The notes under the pieces are model-generated. The model made no database searches, had not been told where the DNA came from, and saw nothing but the letters and a program-made list of their open reading frames with translations. Source: RZYX01 sp036654375 (GTDB taxonomy: Bacteria; Bacillota; Clostridia; Oscillospirales; Acutalibacteraceae). From it: a DNA stretch of 64,000 nt. Position numbers and translations under genes: made by a program. Positions 53,751 through 62,379 of the stretch are shown piece after piece (position 1 is the first letter of the stretch; every line of letters starts with the position of its first letter). The stretch lies in assembly GCA_036654375.1 (NCBI GenBank), contig JAVVSD010000009.1:1-64000 (forward strand), written 5' to 3'.

Positions 53751-55411
53751 TTACTATTTTTTTCAAAATCTGCTTCCCTAATTGCAATTCTTCTGATTTT
53801 TCCGCTTGTTGTCTTTGGAAGCTCTTCGACAAAATCAATAACCCTTGGATACTTATATGGTGCGGTCTGCACTTTAACATGGTTCTGAAGCTCTTTTATA
53901 AGCTCATTTGAAGGCTCGTAACCTCTTTTAAGTACAATGGTCGCTTTAACTATATTTCCTCTTATTGGGTCTGGTATCCCTGTGACTGCACACTCTAAAA
54001 CTGCATCGTGTTCTGCAAGAACACTTTCAATTTCAAAGGGTCCTATACGATATCCTGATGATTTTATAACATCATCTGTTCTTCCAACATACCACAAATA
54101 TCCGTCTTCATCTTCCCAAGCAGTATCTCCCGTGTGATAGAATCCGTCATGCCATGACTCGTTTGTTTTTAACTCATCGTTGTAATACCCCGTGAATAGT
54201 CCAATTGGTGCTTCAGGCTCTGTCCTAATAACTATTTCGCCTGTTGTTCCAGTCGGCACTGATTTTCCGTCCTCATCAACAATGTGAACATCATAGTGTG
54301 GAACTGGCTTGCCCATTGAGCCGGGCTTTGGAGTCATTCCTATAAGATTTGCAATCAAAACTGTTGTTTCGCTTTGACCGAACCCCTCCATAAGTTTAAT
54401 TCCTGTTGCTTCATACCACTTATTAAAGACATCAGGACTAAGTGCCTCGCCTGCTATATTACAATACTTAAGTGCTGAAAGGTCAAACTTTTTAACATCT
54501 TCAAGCAAAAAGAACCTGAACATTGTCGGAGGGCAGCAAAGAGTTGTTACCCTGTTTGTTGAAACCTTTTCAAGGATATCGGTGGCTTCAAACTTGTCAA
54601 AATCATAAATAAACAAGCAAGTTCCCAACATCAACTGTCCATAGATTTTGCCCCATGCAGCCTTTGCCCAGCCTGTATCAGATATTGTCAGATGCAAACC
54701 ATTCGGTTCAACATTCTGCCAAAGCTTTGCAGTTACTAAGTGACCGATTGGGTAAGAATTTTTATGGAGAACCATCTTTGGATGGCCTGTTGTGCCAGAT
54801 GAAAAATACATAAGCATTGGATCCTGCGAAGTGTATTCAATTGGCTCAAAATCTTCTGTAGCCTCGTCAAACAGCTTTGAAAAGCTTTCCCAATTATCCC
54901 TTGTGCCATTAACAATTATTCTTGATTTTACCGTTGAACATTCTGGCATTGCAGTGTCAACATGATCTGCAACATCACCGTCAGCAGTACAAATTATCAT
55001 TTTTACTCCCGCAGCGTTTGACCTGTATTCGATATCGTGCTTTGTAAGTAAAAATGTTGCTGGAATAGCAATTGCTCCAAGCTTGTGCAGTGCAATAATT
55101 GTGAACCAGAACTGATAGTGACGCTTTAAAATAAGCATAACCTTATCGCCCTTACCTATTCCCTTTGCTCTTAGCATATTGGCTACCTTGTCGCTGTTCT
55201 TTTTAAGCTCGCCATATGTAAAAATGTGTTCTTCGCCTTTTGGATTGCACCATAACATTGCGTGTCTGTTCGGGTCAATTTCTGCAATTTTATCAATAAC
55301 ATCGTAAGCAAAGTTGAATTTGTCAGGGCAAATTAATTTATAGTCAATTAACTTGCCATTTTCATCATATGTTTCGTTTATATATTTTTGATGTAATGTT
55401 TCAGCTGTCAT
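53747..55411 (-). CDS. AMP-forming acyl-CoA ligase (medium/branched short-chain acid type)
   Basis: 554-residue ANL-family enzyme activating a carboxylic acid to its CoA thioester through an acyl adenylate. The P-loop is YFSSGTTGHPK, then GEALSPD, LMEGFGQSETT, YHTGDTAWEDEDGYLWYVGRTDDVIKSSG region and the catalytic Lys in TTSGKIRR (about 538). It is close to the ligase half of the fused protein at 58085-60373. It lies 31 bases after the XRE-cupin gene behind a Val-type T-box. That points to isobutyrate (valine precursor by reductive carboxylation) as substrate; this is inference. Confidence 0.9.
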   Translation of the reverse strand: MTAETLHQKYINETYDENGKLIDYKLICPDKFNFAYDVIDKIAEIDPNRHAMLWCNPKGEEHIFTYGELKKNSDKVANMLRAKGIGKGDKVMLILKRHYQFWFTIIALHKLGAIAIPATFLLTKHDIEYRSNAAGVKMIICTADGDVADHVDTAMPECSTVKSRIIVNGTRDNWESFSKLFDEATEDFEPIEYTSQDPMLMYFSSGTTGHPKMVLHKNSYPIGHLVTAKLWQNVEPNGLHLTISDTGWAKAAWGKIYGQLMLGTCLFIYDFDKFEATDILEKVSTNRVTTLCCPPTMFRFFLLEDVKKFDLSALKYCNIAGEALSPDVFNKWYEATGIKLMEGFGQSETTVLIANLIGMTPKPGSMGKPVPHYDVHIVDEDGKSVPTGTTGEIVIRTEPEAPIGLFTGYYNDELKTNESWHDGFYHTGDTAWEDEDGYLWYVGRTDDVIKSSGYRIGPFEIESVLAEHDAVLECAVTGIPDPIRGNIVKATIVLKRGYEPSNELIKELQNHVKVQTAPYKYPRVIDFVEELPKTTSGKIRRIAIREADFEKNSK

Positions 55412-55442
55412 TTTAATCCTCCTAATATCTTCATTTCTTTGC

Positions 55443-56009
55443 TCACTTTTTAAGTACTATTGCGATAAAGGTACAATCCTCACCGTCAACAGCTATCATG
55501 CCATGAGGATGAGCTGAATCAAAGAATACACTATCTCCTTTTGACAAAATCTCTATATGGTTTTCAAGTGCAATTTTCATTTTACCGCTAAGAATAAAGT
55601 CAAATTCCTGTCCTTCATGTGACGAAAGATGAATTGGTTGATTTTGTTCTTCCTCAACATATGGAGCTGTTACGATAAAGGGTTCACACCGCTTATCCTT
55701 TAACCTTGCACCAAGATGGAAATAGCTAAAGCCAGAACGACGCTCCATTGGAAGCCCATTGCCGTTTCTTGTTATTGTATAAAAAGAAAGGTGTGGCTTT
55801 TCACCCGTAAGAATTTCAACCATATCCACACCAAATTTGTCGGCACATTTATAAAGGAAGTTAATAGAAAAATCTATCTCTCCTCGTTCAGCTGCTTCAT
55901 ATCTTTCCACAGTATAATTGACAGCCTCTGCCATCTCTTCCATTGTGAAATTCATAATTTCTCGAAGTGTTCGTATTCTTTCTGCGACTTCTACTATCCT
56001 GATTTCCAT
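55443..56009 (-). CDS. XRE-family regulator with cupin domain
   Basis: 188 residues. A helix-turn-helix (about 5-65: AERIRTLREIMNFTMEEMAEAV, VERYEAAERGEIDFS) is followed by a cupin barrel (about 110-185: SSHEGQEFDFILSGKMKI, GDSVFFDSAHPHGMIAV) with His and Glu metal-site positions. HTH-cupin proteins often sense a small molecule and control adjacent genes. It is cotranscribed with the ligase at 53747. The same two domains are fused to a paralogous ligase at 58085, strongly implying a functional link. AAAGGAGG precedes the ATG. Confidence 0.9.
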   Translation of the reverse strand: MEIRIVEVAERIRTLREIMNFTMEEMAEAVNYTVERYEAAERGEIDFSINFLYKCADKFGVDMVEILTGEKPHLSFYTITRNGNGLPMERRSGFSYFHLGARLKDKRCEPFIVTAPYVEEEQNQPIHLSSHEGQEFDFILSGKMKIALENHIEILSKGDSVFFDSAHPHGMIAVDGEDCTFIAIVLKK

Positions 56010-56109
56010 ATAACAAACCTCCTTTAAAATAAGAACCTGCGTCTGTAAAGTATTTGCAGAACTCTTTTGACATCGCTTAATATTAACTTAAACAGCCTTG
56101 TTGTTTAAA

Positions 56110-56382
56110 AATAAAAAACCCGTCTCTTCAAAAAAATGAAGGGACGAGTTACTATACCCGTGTTACCACCCAACTTCAGCACAAACTGTGCCCTCAAAGC
56201 TCCAACAAGCTCTTCACCTTAACGCGGTCAACGGAAATTCCTACTAACACAATGTGTGTTCAGATTTCTGCTCGGGAGCGACAGTAATTGCTAATAATAC
56301 CTGCTCACAGCTAACGCAGGCTCTCTTTGATTATTGAGTGCAAACACCCTTCTCCGTCATTGCATTTAATTTTGGATTTTGA
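56110..56382 (-). promoter_or_regulatory. T-box leader, probably valine (specifier GTC), for the XRE-cupin/ligase genes
   Basis: Transcribed leftward. Stem I has AGAGAG followed by the GCTGTGAGC distal loop. The specifier GTC (56282-56280) precedes a purine and the CTCCCGAG end of stem I, the same alignment that gives GCC for alaA. The T-box GGTGGTAACACGG lies near 56170-56158. The terminator AACTCGTCCCTTCA/TGAAGAGACGGGTT (56150-56137 with 56130-56117) ends in TTTTTT. The regulator's own start is 100 bases further. Class T-box is certain; the Val reading is good but not proven (a one-base shift would give Cys TGT, followed by a pyrimidine). Confidence 0.87.
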
Positions 56383-56385
56383 AGT

Positions 56386-56414
56386 ATTATACAGCATTAT
56401 TTTTATGTTGTCAA
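56386..56414 (-). promoter_or_regulatory. Promoter of the Val T-box transcript
   Basis: On the minus strand a perfect TTGACA (56414-56409), 17 bases, then a perfect TATAAT (56391-56386). It begins 17 bases after the spoIIID stop codon. Confidence 0.9.
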
Positions 56415-56430
56415 GCATCAAGGCTAATGC

Positions 56431-56685
56431 TTAACCACTAATTCTTTTATATTTTTCTCGCGTTGCTAACCCGCCTCTAATATGTCTTTGTGCTTTATTT
56501 ATATCCAGCACTTCTCTTACCTCTGTATATAACTGAGGATTAAGTTTACGCAATCTTTCAGAAACATCTGTATGTACGGTACTCTTGCTAAGTCCGAACA
56601 CTTTAGCCGTCGCTCTCACAGTTGCCTTGTTCTCAACTATATATTCACCAAGCTCTATTGCTCTTTCTTCTACTATGCCTTTCAA
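56431..56685 (-). CDS. spoIIID: Sporulation transcriptional regulator SpoIIID
   Basis: 84-residue mother-cell DNA-binding protein acting between sigma-E and sigma-K. IEERAIELGEYIVENKATVRATAKVFGLSKSTVHTDVSERL is the diagnostic HTH region, here described by its ends (about residues 3-45). The basic C-terminus (HIRGGLATREKYKR) is present. The start is TTG at 56685, six bases after GGGAGGG; an in-frame ATG 33 residues upstream has no site and would make the protein too long. It fits with sigK at 37526 in a sporulating organism. Confidence 0.93.
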   Translation of the reverse strand: MKGIVEERAIELGEYIVENKATVRATAKVFGLSKSTVHTDVSERLRKLNPQLYTEVREVLDINKAQRHIRGGLATREKYKRISG

Positions 56686-56856
56686 TCTAAACCCTCCCGT
56701 TTTACATATCATTGAATAATATGTGTGAGAGAGTAAATTTATGACCGTTTTGTAATAGTCAACTCTATTAATTCTCAGCTTCATTTGTGTTGAAATTTGA
56801 CAAATTGTGTTACTTAAGATAAATTATTATACATAATTAAATGTTAGGAGAAAAAC

Positions 56857-57741
56857 ATGGCTGAACAAGATTTGAGTAAAAACACTTTGAAAACAATTCT
56901 TAAATTGCAAAAGAATGAAGTCAAAGGCTATTTGGTGTATGGCAACATTGCGAACCGTATAAAAGATGAGGAAAACAAAAAAGTTCTTTTACAAATTGCA
57001 AACGATGAAAAGGCCCACGCTGAAGTTTGGGAAAAAGTTACTGGGATAAGCGTTAAAGTTAGTCCCATAACCGTTTGGTTTTATTCTATATTAAGCGTTA
57101 TTCTTGGCTTTACTTTTACAATCAAGTTTATGGAACGCGGCGAGTTTTCTGACAACAAGGCTTATCTTAATATTTCTAAAGAATTTCCACAAGCAAAACA
57201 AATTGCTCTTGATGAAGAAAAGCATGAGCGTGAGCTTATGTCACTTTTAGATGAAGAACGACTGCATTATGTTGGGTCAATGGTGCTTGGTCTTAACGAT
57301 GCACTTGTTGAACTTACCGGAACACTTGCAGGACTAACTTTTGCTTTGGGTAACAATAAGCTTGTAGCTCTCTCTGGACTTATTACTGGGGTTTCCGCCA
57401 CACTTTCAATGGCTTCAAGCGAATATCTTTCTGCCAAGTCTGAGGGTAAATCTGATGCACTTAAATCTTGCACCTACACAGGCATTGCATATGTATTAAC
57501 TGTTACTTTTTTGATTTTGCCTTATTTGATTTTGCCATCAGAAAGCGCTTTTCCAGCACTTGTTATAATGCTTTTGATTGCGCTACTTATTATCTTTGGA
57601 TTTAACATATATATTTCCATTGCACAGGGGCTAAACTTTAAGGCAAGATTTGGAGAAATGGCATTAATTAGCATGGGCGTTGCTGCAATTTCTTTTGTTA
57701 TTGGATTGATAGTAAAATATTTTCTTGGAGTAGAGATTTAA
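56857..57741 (+). CDS. Membrane-bound ferritin/VIT1-like protein (Er-VIT1 type)
   Basis: 294 residues. The N-terminal half (about 1-140) is a rubrerythrin-like helical domain with Glu/His metal positions (KNEVKGYLVY, DEKAHAEVWE, ALDEEKHERELMSLL). The C-terminal half is a VIT1-type transporter with about four to five helices (LGLNDALVELTGTLAGLTFAL, SMASSEYLSAKSEGKSDALKS). This layout matches MbfA-like proteins that move or detoxify iron or manganese. TTGACA at 56797-56802 may be its -35, with a weak -10. It lies between spoIIID and the Leu T-box. Confidence 0.87.
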   Translation: MAEQDLSKNTLKTILKLQKNEVKGYLVYGNIANRIKDEENKKVLLQIANDEKAHAEVWEKVTGISVKVSPITVWFYSILSVILGFTFTIKFMERGEFSDNKAYLNISKEFPQAKQIALDEEKHERELMSLLDEERLHYVGSMVLGLNDALVELTGTLAGLTFALGNNKLVALSGLITGVSATLSMASSEYLSAKSEGKSDALKSCTYTGIAYVLTVTFLILPYLILPSESAFPALVIMLLIALLIIFGFNIYISIAQGLNFKARFGEMALISMGVAAISFVIGLIVKYFLGVEI

Positions 57742-57755
57742 TTGATTTAAATGTG

Positions 57756-57783
57756 TTGACAAAATTCCTCAGTTGAGTATAAT
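57756..57783 (+). promoter_or_regulatory. Promoter of the Leu T-box transcript
   Basis: A perfect TTGACA (57756-57761), 16 bases, a perfect TATAAT (57778-57783). It begins 15 bases after the stop of the ferritin/VIT1-like gene, so the fused ligase is transcribed on its own. Confidence 0.9.
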
Positions 57784-57789
57784 GCTATT

Positions 57790-58060
57790 AATAGCTGTGA
57801 CGAAGACGGTCGAGATTTTTTATCTTTAGAGAGTTGGCGGGTGCTGCAAGCCAATGTTTTAACTTCTCAATGACTTATCCCTTCCGAGCCAAAGATTCGA
57901 AATGTTTAGAGTAGGGTCTTTCGTGTTTTAATGCTACGATAGTGCATGGGGCTTGGTTGAGCCTGTAAGTGGCACCTTTTGGTGCAATTTGAGTGGTACC
58001 GCGGGTTTTGTATTTAATCCCGTCTCAAAGATTTTTTCTTTGGGGCGGCTTTTTTATTAT
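57790..58060 (+). promoter_or_regulatory. T-box leader, probably leucine (specifier CTT), for the fused regulator-ligase
   Basis: Canonical T-box: GACGAAGAC at the base of stem I, AGAGAG and the GGGTGCTGCAAG distal loop. The specifier CTT (57874-57876) precedes a purine and CCCTTCCGAG. The T-box sequence GTGGTACCGCGGG lies at about 57993-58005. The terminator (58020-58031 with 58037-58048) is followed by TTTTTT. Applied in the same way to the alaA leader, this alignment gives Ala, which supports the method. A Thr reading (ACT) is possible but would be followed by a pyrimidine. Confidence 0.88.
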
Positions 58061-58084
58061 ACTTTATTTAAAGGAGGATTTGTT

Positions 58085-60373
58085 ATGTCGAAAACCAGTA
58101 TGAACCTACAGCTTTCAGAGGTGGCACAGCGAATTAAAACTCTTAGAGAAATACTTGAAATTTCTGAAGAGGAGATGGCTTGCAACACCGATGTTGCTCT
58201 TAATGAATACAGACAATATGAACTTGGTGAGAAAGATTTTAGCTTTACATTTATATATAAATGTGCTAAACACCTTGATGTTGACCCAACTGATTTGATT
58301 AGCGGTGTCAGTCCTACCCTTTCTTCATATAACCTTACACGCAAAGGTGATGGATTGCCAATTACGCGTCGCAAAGGCTTTAAATACATTAACATGGCTC
58401 CTCTTTTTAAGAAAAAAGTTGCTGAACCTTTTTATGTTAAAATGCCCTATACTTCTGATGATCAAGACAAACCGATTAAACTTTCCACCCACGAGGGGCA
58501 GGAATTTGATATTGTTATCAGCGGAACTATGAAGGTTCAGATTGGTGAACATATTGAGATTCTTGAATCTGGCGATTCAATCTATTATAACAGCTCTACA
58601 CCTCATGGCATGATTGCTGTTGGTGGTAATGATGCAGAAATATATGCAATCGTTTTACAGGCTGGCGAAAGCGAAAAGTCAGATACTCACGAAGTGGACT
58701 TTGAGCAAGTTGTTAAGTCAAGACTTGAGCGTAAAGGAAACGAAACTGTTGTTGCACCATTTATTGATGTTGATGTTGATGATAACGGACTTCTTAAAAA
58801 TATTTCATTTAAAAATAGTGACAGATTTAACTTTGCTTTTGATATTGTTGAAGAACTTGCAAAAAAATGCCCTGACAAAACAGCTATGCTTCATATTTCA
58901 AATGACTTTAAAGAGCGTAGAATCAGCTTTGCTGAAATGTCAAAATATTCTTCAATGACTGCTAACTACTTTGCTTCCTTAGGAATTAAAAAAGGCGACA
59001 AGGTTATGCTCGTTCTTAAAAGGCACTATCAGTTCTGGTTCTGTATCCTTGCGCTTCACAAGCTTGGAGCTATTGTTGTTCCTGCAACCAATCTTTTGGT
59101 TGACCACGACTTTGAATACAGATTTAATGCGGCATCTATAAAAGCTATTGTCTGCACTGCTGATAATGATGTTGCAAACCAAGTTGACCTTGCAGAAGTG
59201 AAATCACCTACACTTGAAACAAAAATCATTGTTGGTGGCGAAAAAGATGGATGGCTTAACTTTAACGAGGAAATGCCAAAGTTTAGCGACAAATTTGAAA
59301 GAACTGACGAAACAGCGTGCGGTGACGAGCCAATGCTTATGTTCTTTACATCAGGTACAACCGGATATCCAAAAATTGCAGTTCACAATTACAAATACCC
59401 ACTTGGCCATTATATCACCGCAAAGTATTGGCACAATGTTAATCCTGACGGTCTGCACTTCACCATTGCTGATACTGGCTGGGGTAAAGCACTTTGGGGT
59501 AAGCTTTATGGTCAATGGATGTGTGAAGCTGGTATTTTTACATATGACTTTGACAAATTTGATGCCCACAACATACTTCCTATGTTTAAAAAATACGGTA
59601 TCACAACCTTTTGTGCTCCACCCACTATGTATCGTTTCTTCATAAAAGAGGATTTGTCACAATATGACCTGTCCGGTCTTGAGTATTCCACAACCGCTGG
59701 TGAAGCACTTAATCCAGAAGTTTTTGAACAATGGAAAAAAGCAACAGGTCTTAGCCTTATGGAGGGCTTTGGGCAGACTGAAACGACTCTTACAATTTAC
59801 AATCCAGTAGGATCTACGCCAAAAGTAGGCTCAATGGGAAAACCAAGCCCACTTTATGATGTTGATATCGTTTTGCCTGACGGTAAAAGTGCTACTGTTG
59901 GAGAAACCGGAGAAATCGTTATTAAGACTAATCCAATTCCATTTGGATTGTTTACTGGATACTACAACGCTGATGAAAAGACAAAAGATGTCTGGTATGA
60001 CGGATATTATCATACGAGTGACACTGCATGGAGAGATGAAGACGGATATTTTTGGTATGTCGGCAGAACCGATGATGTTATCAAATCTTCTGGTTATCGC
60101 ATTGGACCATTTGAAATTGAGAGCGTTATCATGGAACTTCCTTATGTTCTTGAATGTGCCGCAACAGCAGCACCAGACCCAATTCGTGGTCAGGTAGTTA
60201 AGGCAACTATTGTTCTTACTAAGGACACTGTTGGCACTGATGAGCTTAAAAAAGAAATCCAGACATATGTTAAAAAGCATACAGCTCCTTACAAATATCC
60301 TCGTATAGTTGAGTTTATCGATGAGCTTCCAAAGACAATCAGTGGCAAAATTAGGCGTGTGGATTTAAGATAA
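58085..60373 (+). CDS. Fused XRE-cupin regulator and AMP-forming acyl-CoA ligase
   Basis: 762-residue three-part protein. HTH at about 10-70 (AQRIKTLREILEISEEEMA), cupin at about 115-195 (STHEGQEFDIVISGTMKV, GDSIYYNSSTPHGMIAV), linker, then a complete ligase from about 235. The ligase carries the P-loop FFTSGTTGYPK (about 421), GEALNPE, MEGFGQTETT, RTDDVIKSSGYRIGP (about 667) and the catalytic Lys in TISGKIRR (about 754). The start is the ATG at 58085, seven bases after AAGGAGG; an in-frame start at 57953 falls inside the T-box and is rejected. It is the one-gene version of the pair at 53747-56009. The Leu T-box suggests isovalerate as substrate; this is inference. Confidence 0.9.
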   Translation: MSKTSMNLQLSEVAQRIKTLREILEISEEEMACNTDVALNEYRQYELGEKDFSFTFIYKCAKHLDVDPTDLISGVSPTLSSYNLTRKGDGLPITRRKGFKYINMAPLFKKKVAEPFYVKMPYTSDDQDKPIKLSTHEGQEFDIVISGTMKVQIGEHIEILESGDSIYYNSSTPHGMIAVGGNDAEIYAIVLQAGESEKSDTHEVDFEQVVKSRLERKGNETVVAPFIDVDVDDNGLLKNISFKNSDRFNFAFDIVEELAKKCPDKTAMLHISNDFKERRISFAEMSKYSSMTANYFASLGIKKGDKVMLVLKRHYQFWFCILALHKLGAIVVPATNLLVDHDFEYRFNAASIKAIVCTADNDVANQVDLAEVKSPTLETKIIVGGEKDGWLNFNEEMPKFSDKFERTDETACGDEPMLMFFTSGTTGYPKIAVHNYKYPLGHYITAKYWHNVNPDGLHFTIADTGWGKALWGKLYGQWMCEAGIFTYDFDKFDAHNILPMFKKYGITTFCAPPTMYRFFIKEDLSQYDLSGLEYSTTAGEALNPEVFEQWKKATGLSLMEGFGQTETTLTIYNPVGSTPKVGSMGKPSPLYDVDIVLPDGKSATVGETGEIVIKTNPIPFGLFTGYYNADEKTKDVWYDGYYHTSDTAWRDEDGYFWYVGRTDDVIKSSGYRIGPFEIESVIMELPYVLECAATAAPDPIRGQVVKATIVLTKDTVGTDELKKEIQTYVKKHTAPYKYPRIVEFIDELPKTISGKIRRVDLR

Positions 60374-60414
60374 TTAAATCAGAATGTGTTTTGCAAATAG
60401 CTTATTAAAAGCAT

Positions 60415-60450
60415 AAAAAATCACCTGTTCACTGAGCAGGTGATTTTCCT
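60415..60450. terminator. Bidirectional terminator between the fused ligase and larC
   Basis: Stem AAAATCACCTG (60417-60427) pairs with CAGGTGATTTT (60437-60447), with A and T runs on either side. Confidence 0.85.
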
Positions 60451-60469
60451 ATAATTAAGCTTTTGATTA

Positions 60470-61624
60470 TTAATAGTTTCTATAAATATCTACTATACTA
60501 CAGCCTTTTTCCTTTGCAAGATGCTTTACAGATTTGTATTCAAGGCAAGTCTTTTTAAAGTCACCCCATGAAAAGATATTTGCATCTACCTCCCCATGCT
60601 TTGTCTGGACTTTTGTCTTTTCTCTATCCATTATCAAGCGGTCTATTTCCTGCCTTCTAACTCCAACCGCCGTTGTTTGTTTAAATATGATGGATATTGC
60701 CTCTTGCTCTGTTTCGGGTTTACACATTACTGTGAGCTGCCAGCCCGGTCTGTTCTTTTTCATATATATTGGAGCATAAAAGGCATCCTTTACTCCTGCC
60801 TTCAACAACATTTTCATGCAGAACGAAAGCTCCTCTGGAGTGCTATCATCAATTGCTGTTTCAATTACAATTATTTTATCATTTGCCTTTAATCCTTCTT
60901 GTGGCTGCTCGCTAACTAAGTATGCACGAATAATGTTGGCATGGTCAAAGTTCTTTTTGCCTGCTCCTATTCCAATCTTGTTAAGCACAATTTGCTCTGG
61001 AGTTTTAAATTGGTCTGCCAATGCGGCAACTATTGATGCACCTGTTGGAGTTATCATTTCTCCACAGGTGTTTGTAATTTTAACTGGAATACCGTATTTC
61101 CTTGCTATTTCTGCTGTTGCAGGTACAGGAACAGGAATTTCACCATGTCGACATTTTATAGAGCCTGTACCCTCACTTATTGGAGAACAAATAACTTTAT
61201 CTATCTTTAAATCGTCAATACAAAATGCAACTGCACAGATGTCAACAATTGAGTCTACCGCACCAATTTCGTGAAAGTGGACTTCTTCTCGTGAAGTATT
61301 ATGTATTTTCGCTTCTGCATCTGTAACAATATCAAACATCTTTTTAGCAAGCAATTTTGCATTTGCTGAAAGCTGTGAGTTTTCAATGATTGGATAAATT
61401 TCTTTTAAACCTCTATGCTCTGTTTGACATTCAAGCAATTCAACATCAAAATCAAAAGCTGAGATCCCGTTCTTTTCAACTCTTGATGTGTGTAATTTAC
61501 AACCAAGATTCATTGAATTAATTATTTCAAAAAGCTTTTCCTGATTTGCACCCAAATCAAGAAGGGCTGCAACTGTCATGTCGCCGCTGATGCCAGAAAA
61601 GCATTCAAAATATAATGTGTTCAA
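60470..61624 (-). CDS. larC: Nickel-pincer cofactor nickel insertase LarC
   Basis: 384-residue protein that inserts nickel into the pyridinium bisthiocarboxylate mononucleotide made by LarB and LarE. FECFSGISGDMTVAALLDLG at the start, REEVHFHEIGAVDSIVDI (about 115-133) and the C-terminal lobe (ETAIDDSTPEELSF, VGVRRQEIDR) are intact. In Lactobacillus plantarum LarC is made by a ribosomal frameshift joining two frames; here it is one uninterrupted frame. It begins one base after the larB stop. Confidence 0.93.
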   Translation of the reverse strand: MNTLYFECFSGISGDMTVAALLDLGANQEKLFEIINSMNLGCKLHTSRVEKNGISAFDFDVELLECQTEHRGLKEIYPIIENSQLSANAKLLAKKMFDIVTDAEAKIHNTSREEVHFHEIGAVDSIVDICAVAFCIDDLKIDKVICSPISEGTGSIKCRHGEIPVPVPATAEIARKYGIPVKITNTCGEMITPTGASIVAALADQFKTPEQIVLNKIGIGAGKKNFDHANIIRAYLVSEQPQEGLKANDKIIVIETAIDDSTPEELSFCMKMLLKAGVKDAFYAPIYMKKNRPGWQLTVMCKPETEQEAISIIFKQTTAVGVRRQEIDRLIMDREKTKVQTKHGEVDANIFSWGDFKKTCLEYKSVKHLAKEKGCSIVDIYRNY

Positions 61625-61625
61625 A

Positions 61626-62366
61626 TTATTTACCCCCGAGTGAATTTATTTGTGCTGCAATGTATCCAGCACCAAATCCGTTGTCAATATTAACCACACT
61701 CGTTCCCGCCGAGCATGAATTTAACATAGCAAGGAGTGCCGAAACCCCACCAAAACTTGCACCATATCCGATACTTGTTGGAACGGCAATTACAGGAACA
61801 TCTACAAGACCTCCGACAACACTTGCAAGCGCACCTTCCATGCCTGCGCAGGCAACAATTACATTGGCTTTTCTTAAATCCTCAACTCTTGCCAAAATCC
61901 TGTGAAGCCCTGCAACTCCAACATCATATATTTTATTTACATTTGCACCGCACATTTCTGCGGTAACTGCCGCTTCCTCTGCGACAGGAATATCAGTTGT
62001 GCCACCTGTGCAGATTACTATTTTGCCCTTTTTACTTTCTGGGTTACCAATTGTTATGCACCTTGCCTGTTCGTGATATATTGCATCTGGCAAAAGCTTT
62101 AGCACACAATCAAACTGTTGCTTTGAGGCTCTTGTGCCAAGAACTATTCCATTCATATCATATAGGCGTTCGAAAATATTTGCCACCTGCTCTGGCAACT
62201 TGCTTTGACAAAAAACAACCTCAGGAAAGCCTGTCCGTATCTTTCTGTGATGGTCAAGACAAGCATATCCCATATCTTCAAATGGAAGTGTTTTTAGCTG
62301 TTCAAACGCTGATTCAGTGGACACTGTGCCTTGTGCAACTTGATTCAAAAGAGTTTTTATATCCAT
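61626..62366 (-). CDS. larB: Nickel-pincer cofactor carboxylase LarB
   Basis: 246 residues. LarB carboxylates and hydrolyses nicotinic acid adenine dinucleotide to start the pincer cofactor. The C-terminal PurE-like domain shows TGGTTDIPVAEEAAVTAEMCG, DVGVAGLHRIL, VACAGMEGALASVVGGL and VPTSIGYGASFGGVSALLAML. The N-terminal 90 residues are the usual extension with DHHRKIRTGFPEVVF. It sits between larE and larC in one operon. Confidence 0.94.
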   Translation of the reverse strand: MDIKTLLNQVAQGTVSTESAFEQLKTLPFEDMGYACLDHHRKIRTGFPEVVFCQSKLPEQVANIFERLYDMNGIVLGTRASKQQFDCVLKLLPDAIYHEQARCITIGNPESKKGKIVICTGGTTDIPVAEEAAVTAEMCGANVNKIYDVGVAGLHRILARVEDLRKANVIVACAGMEGALASVVGGLVDVPVIAVPTSIGYGASFGGVSALLAMLNSCSAGTSVVNIDNGFGAGYIAAQINSLGGK

Positions 62367-62379
62367 TTTAGTCCTCTTT

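Noticed and set aside
57953..58084. N-terminal extension of the fused regulator-ligase
   Set aside because: It translates the T-box antiterminator and terminator. AAGGAGG seven bases before the ATG at 58085 decides the start.
61902..62371. Forward-strand frames inside larB
   Set aside because: Low-complexity shadow translations rich in Leu, His and Gln, with no ribosome site.
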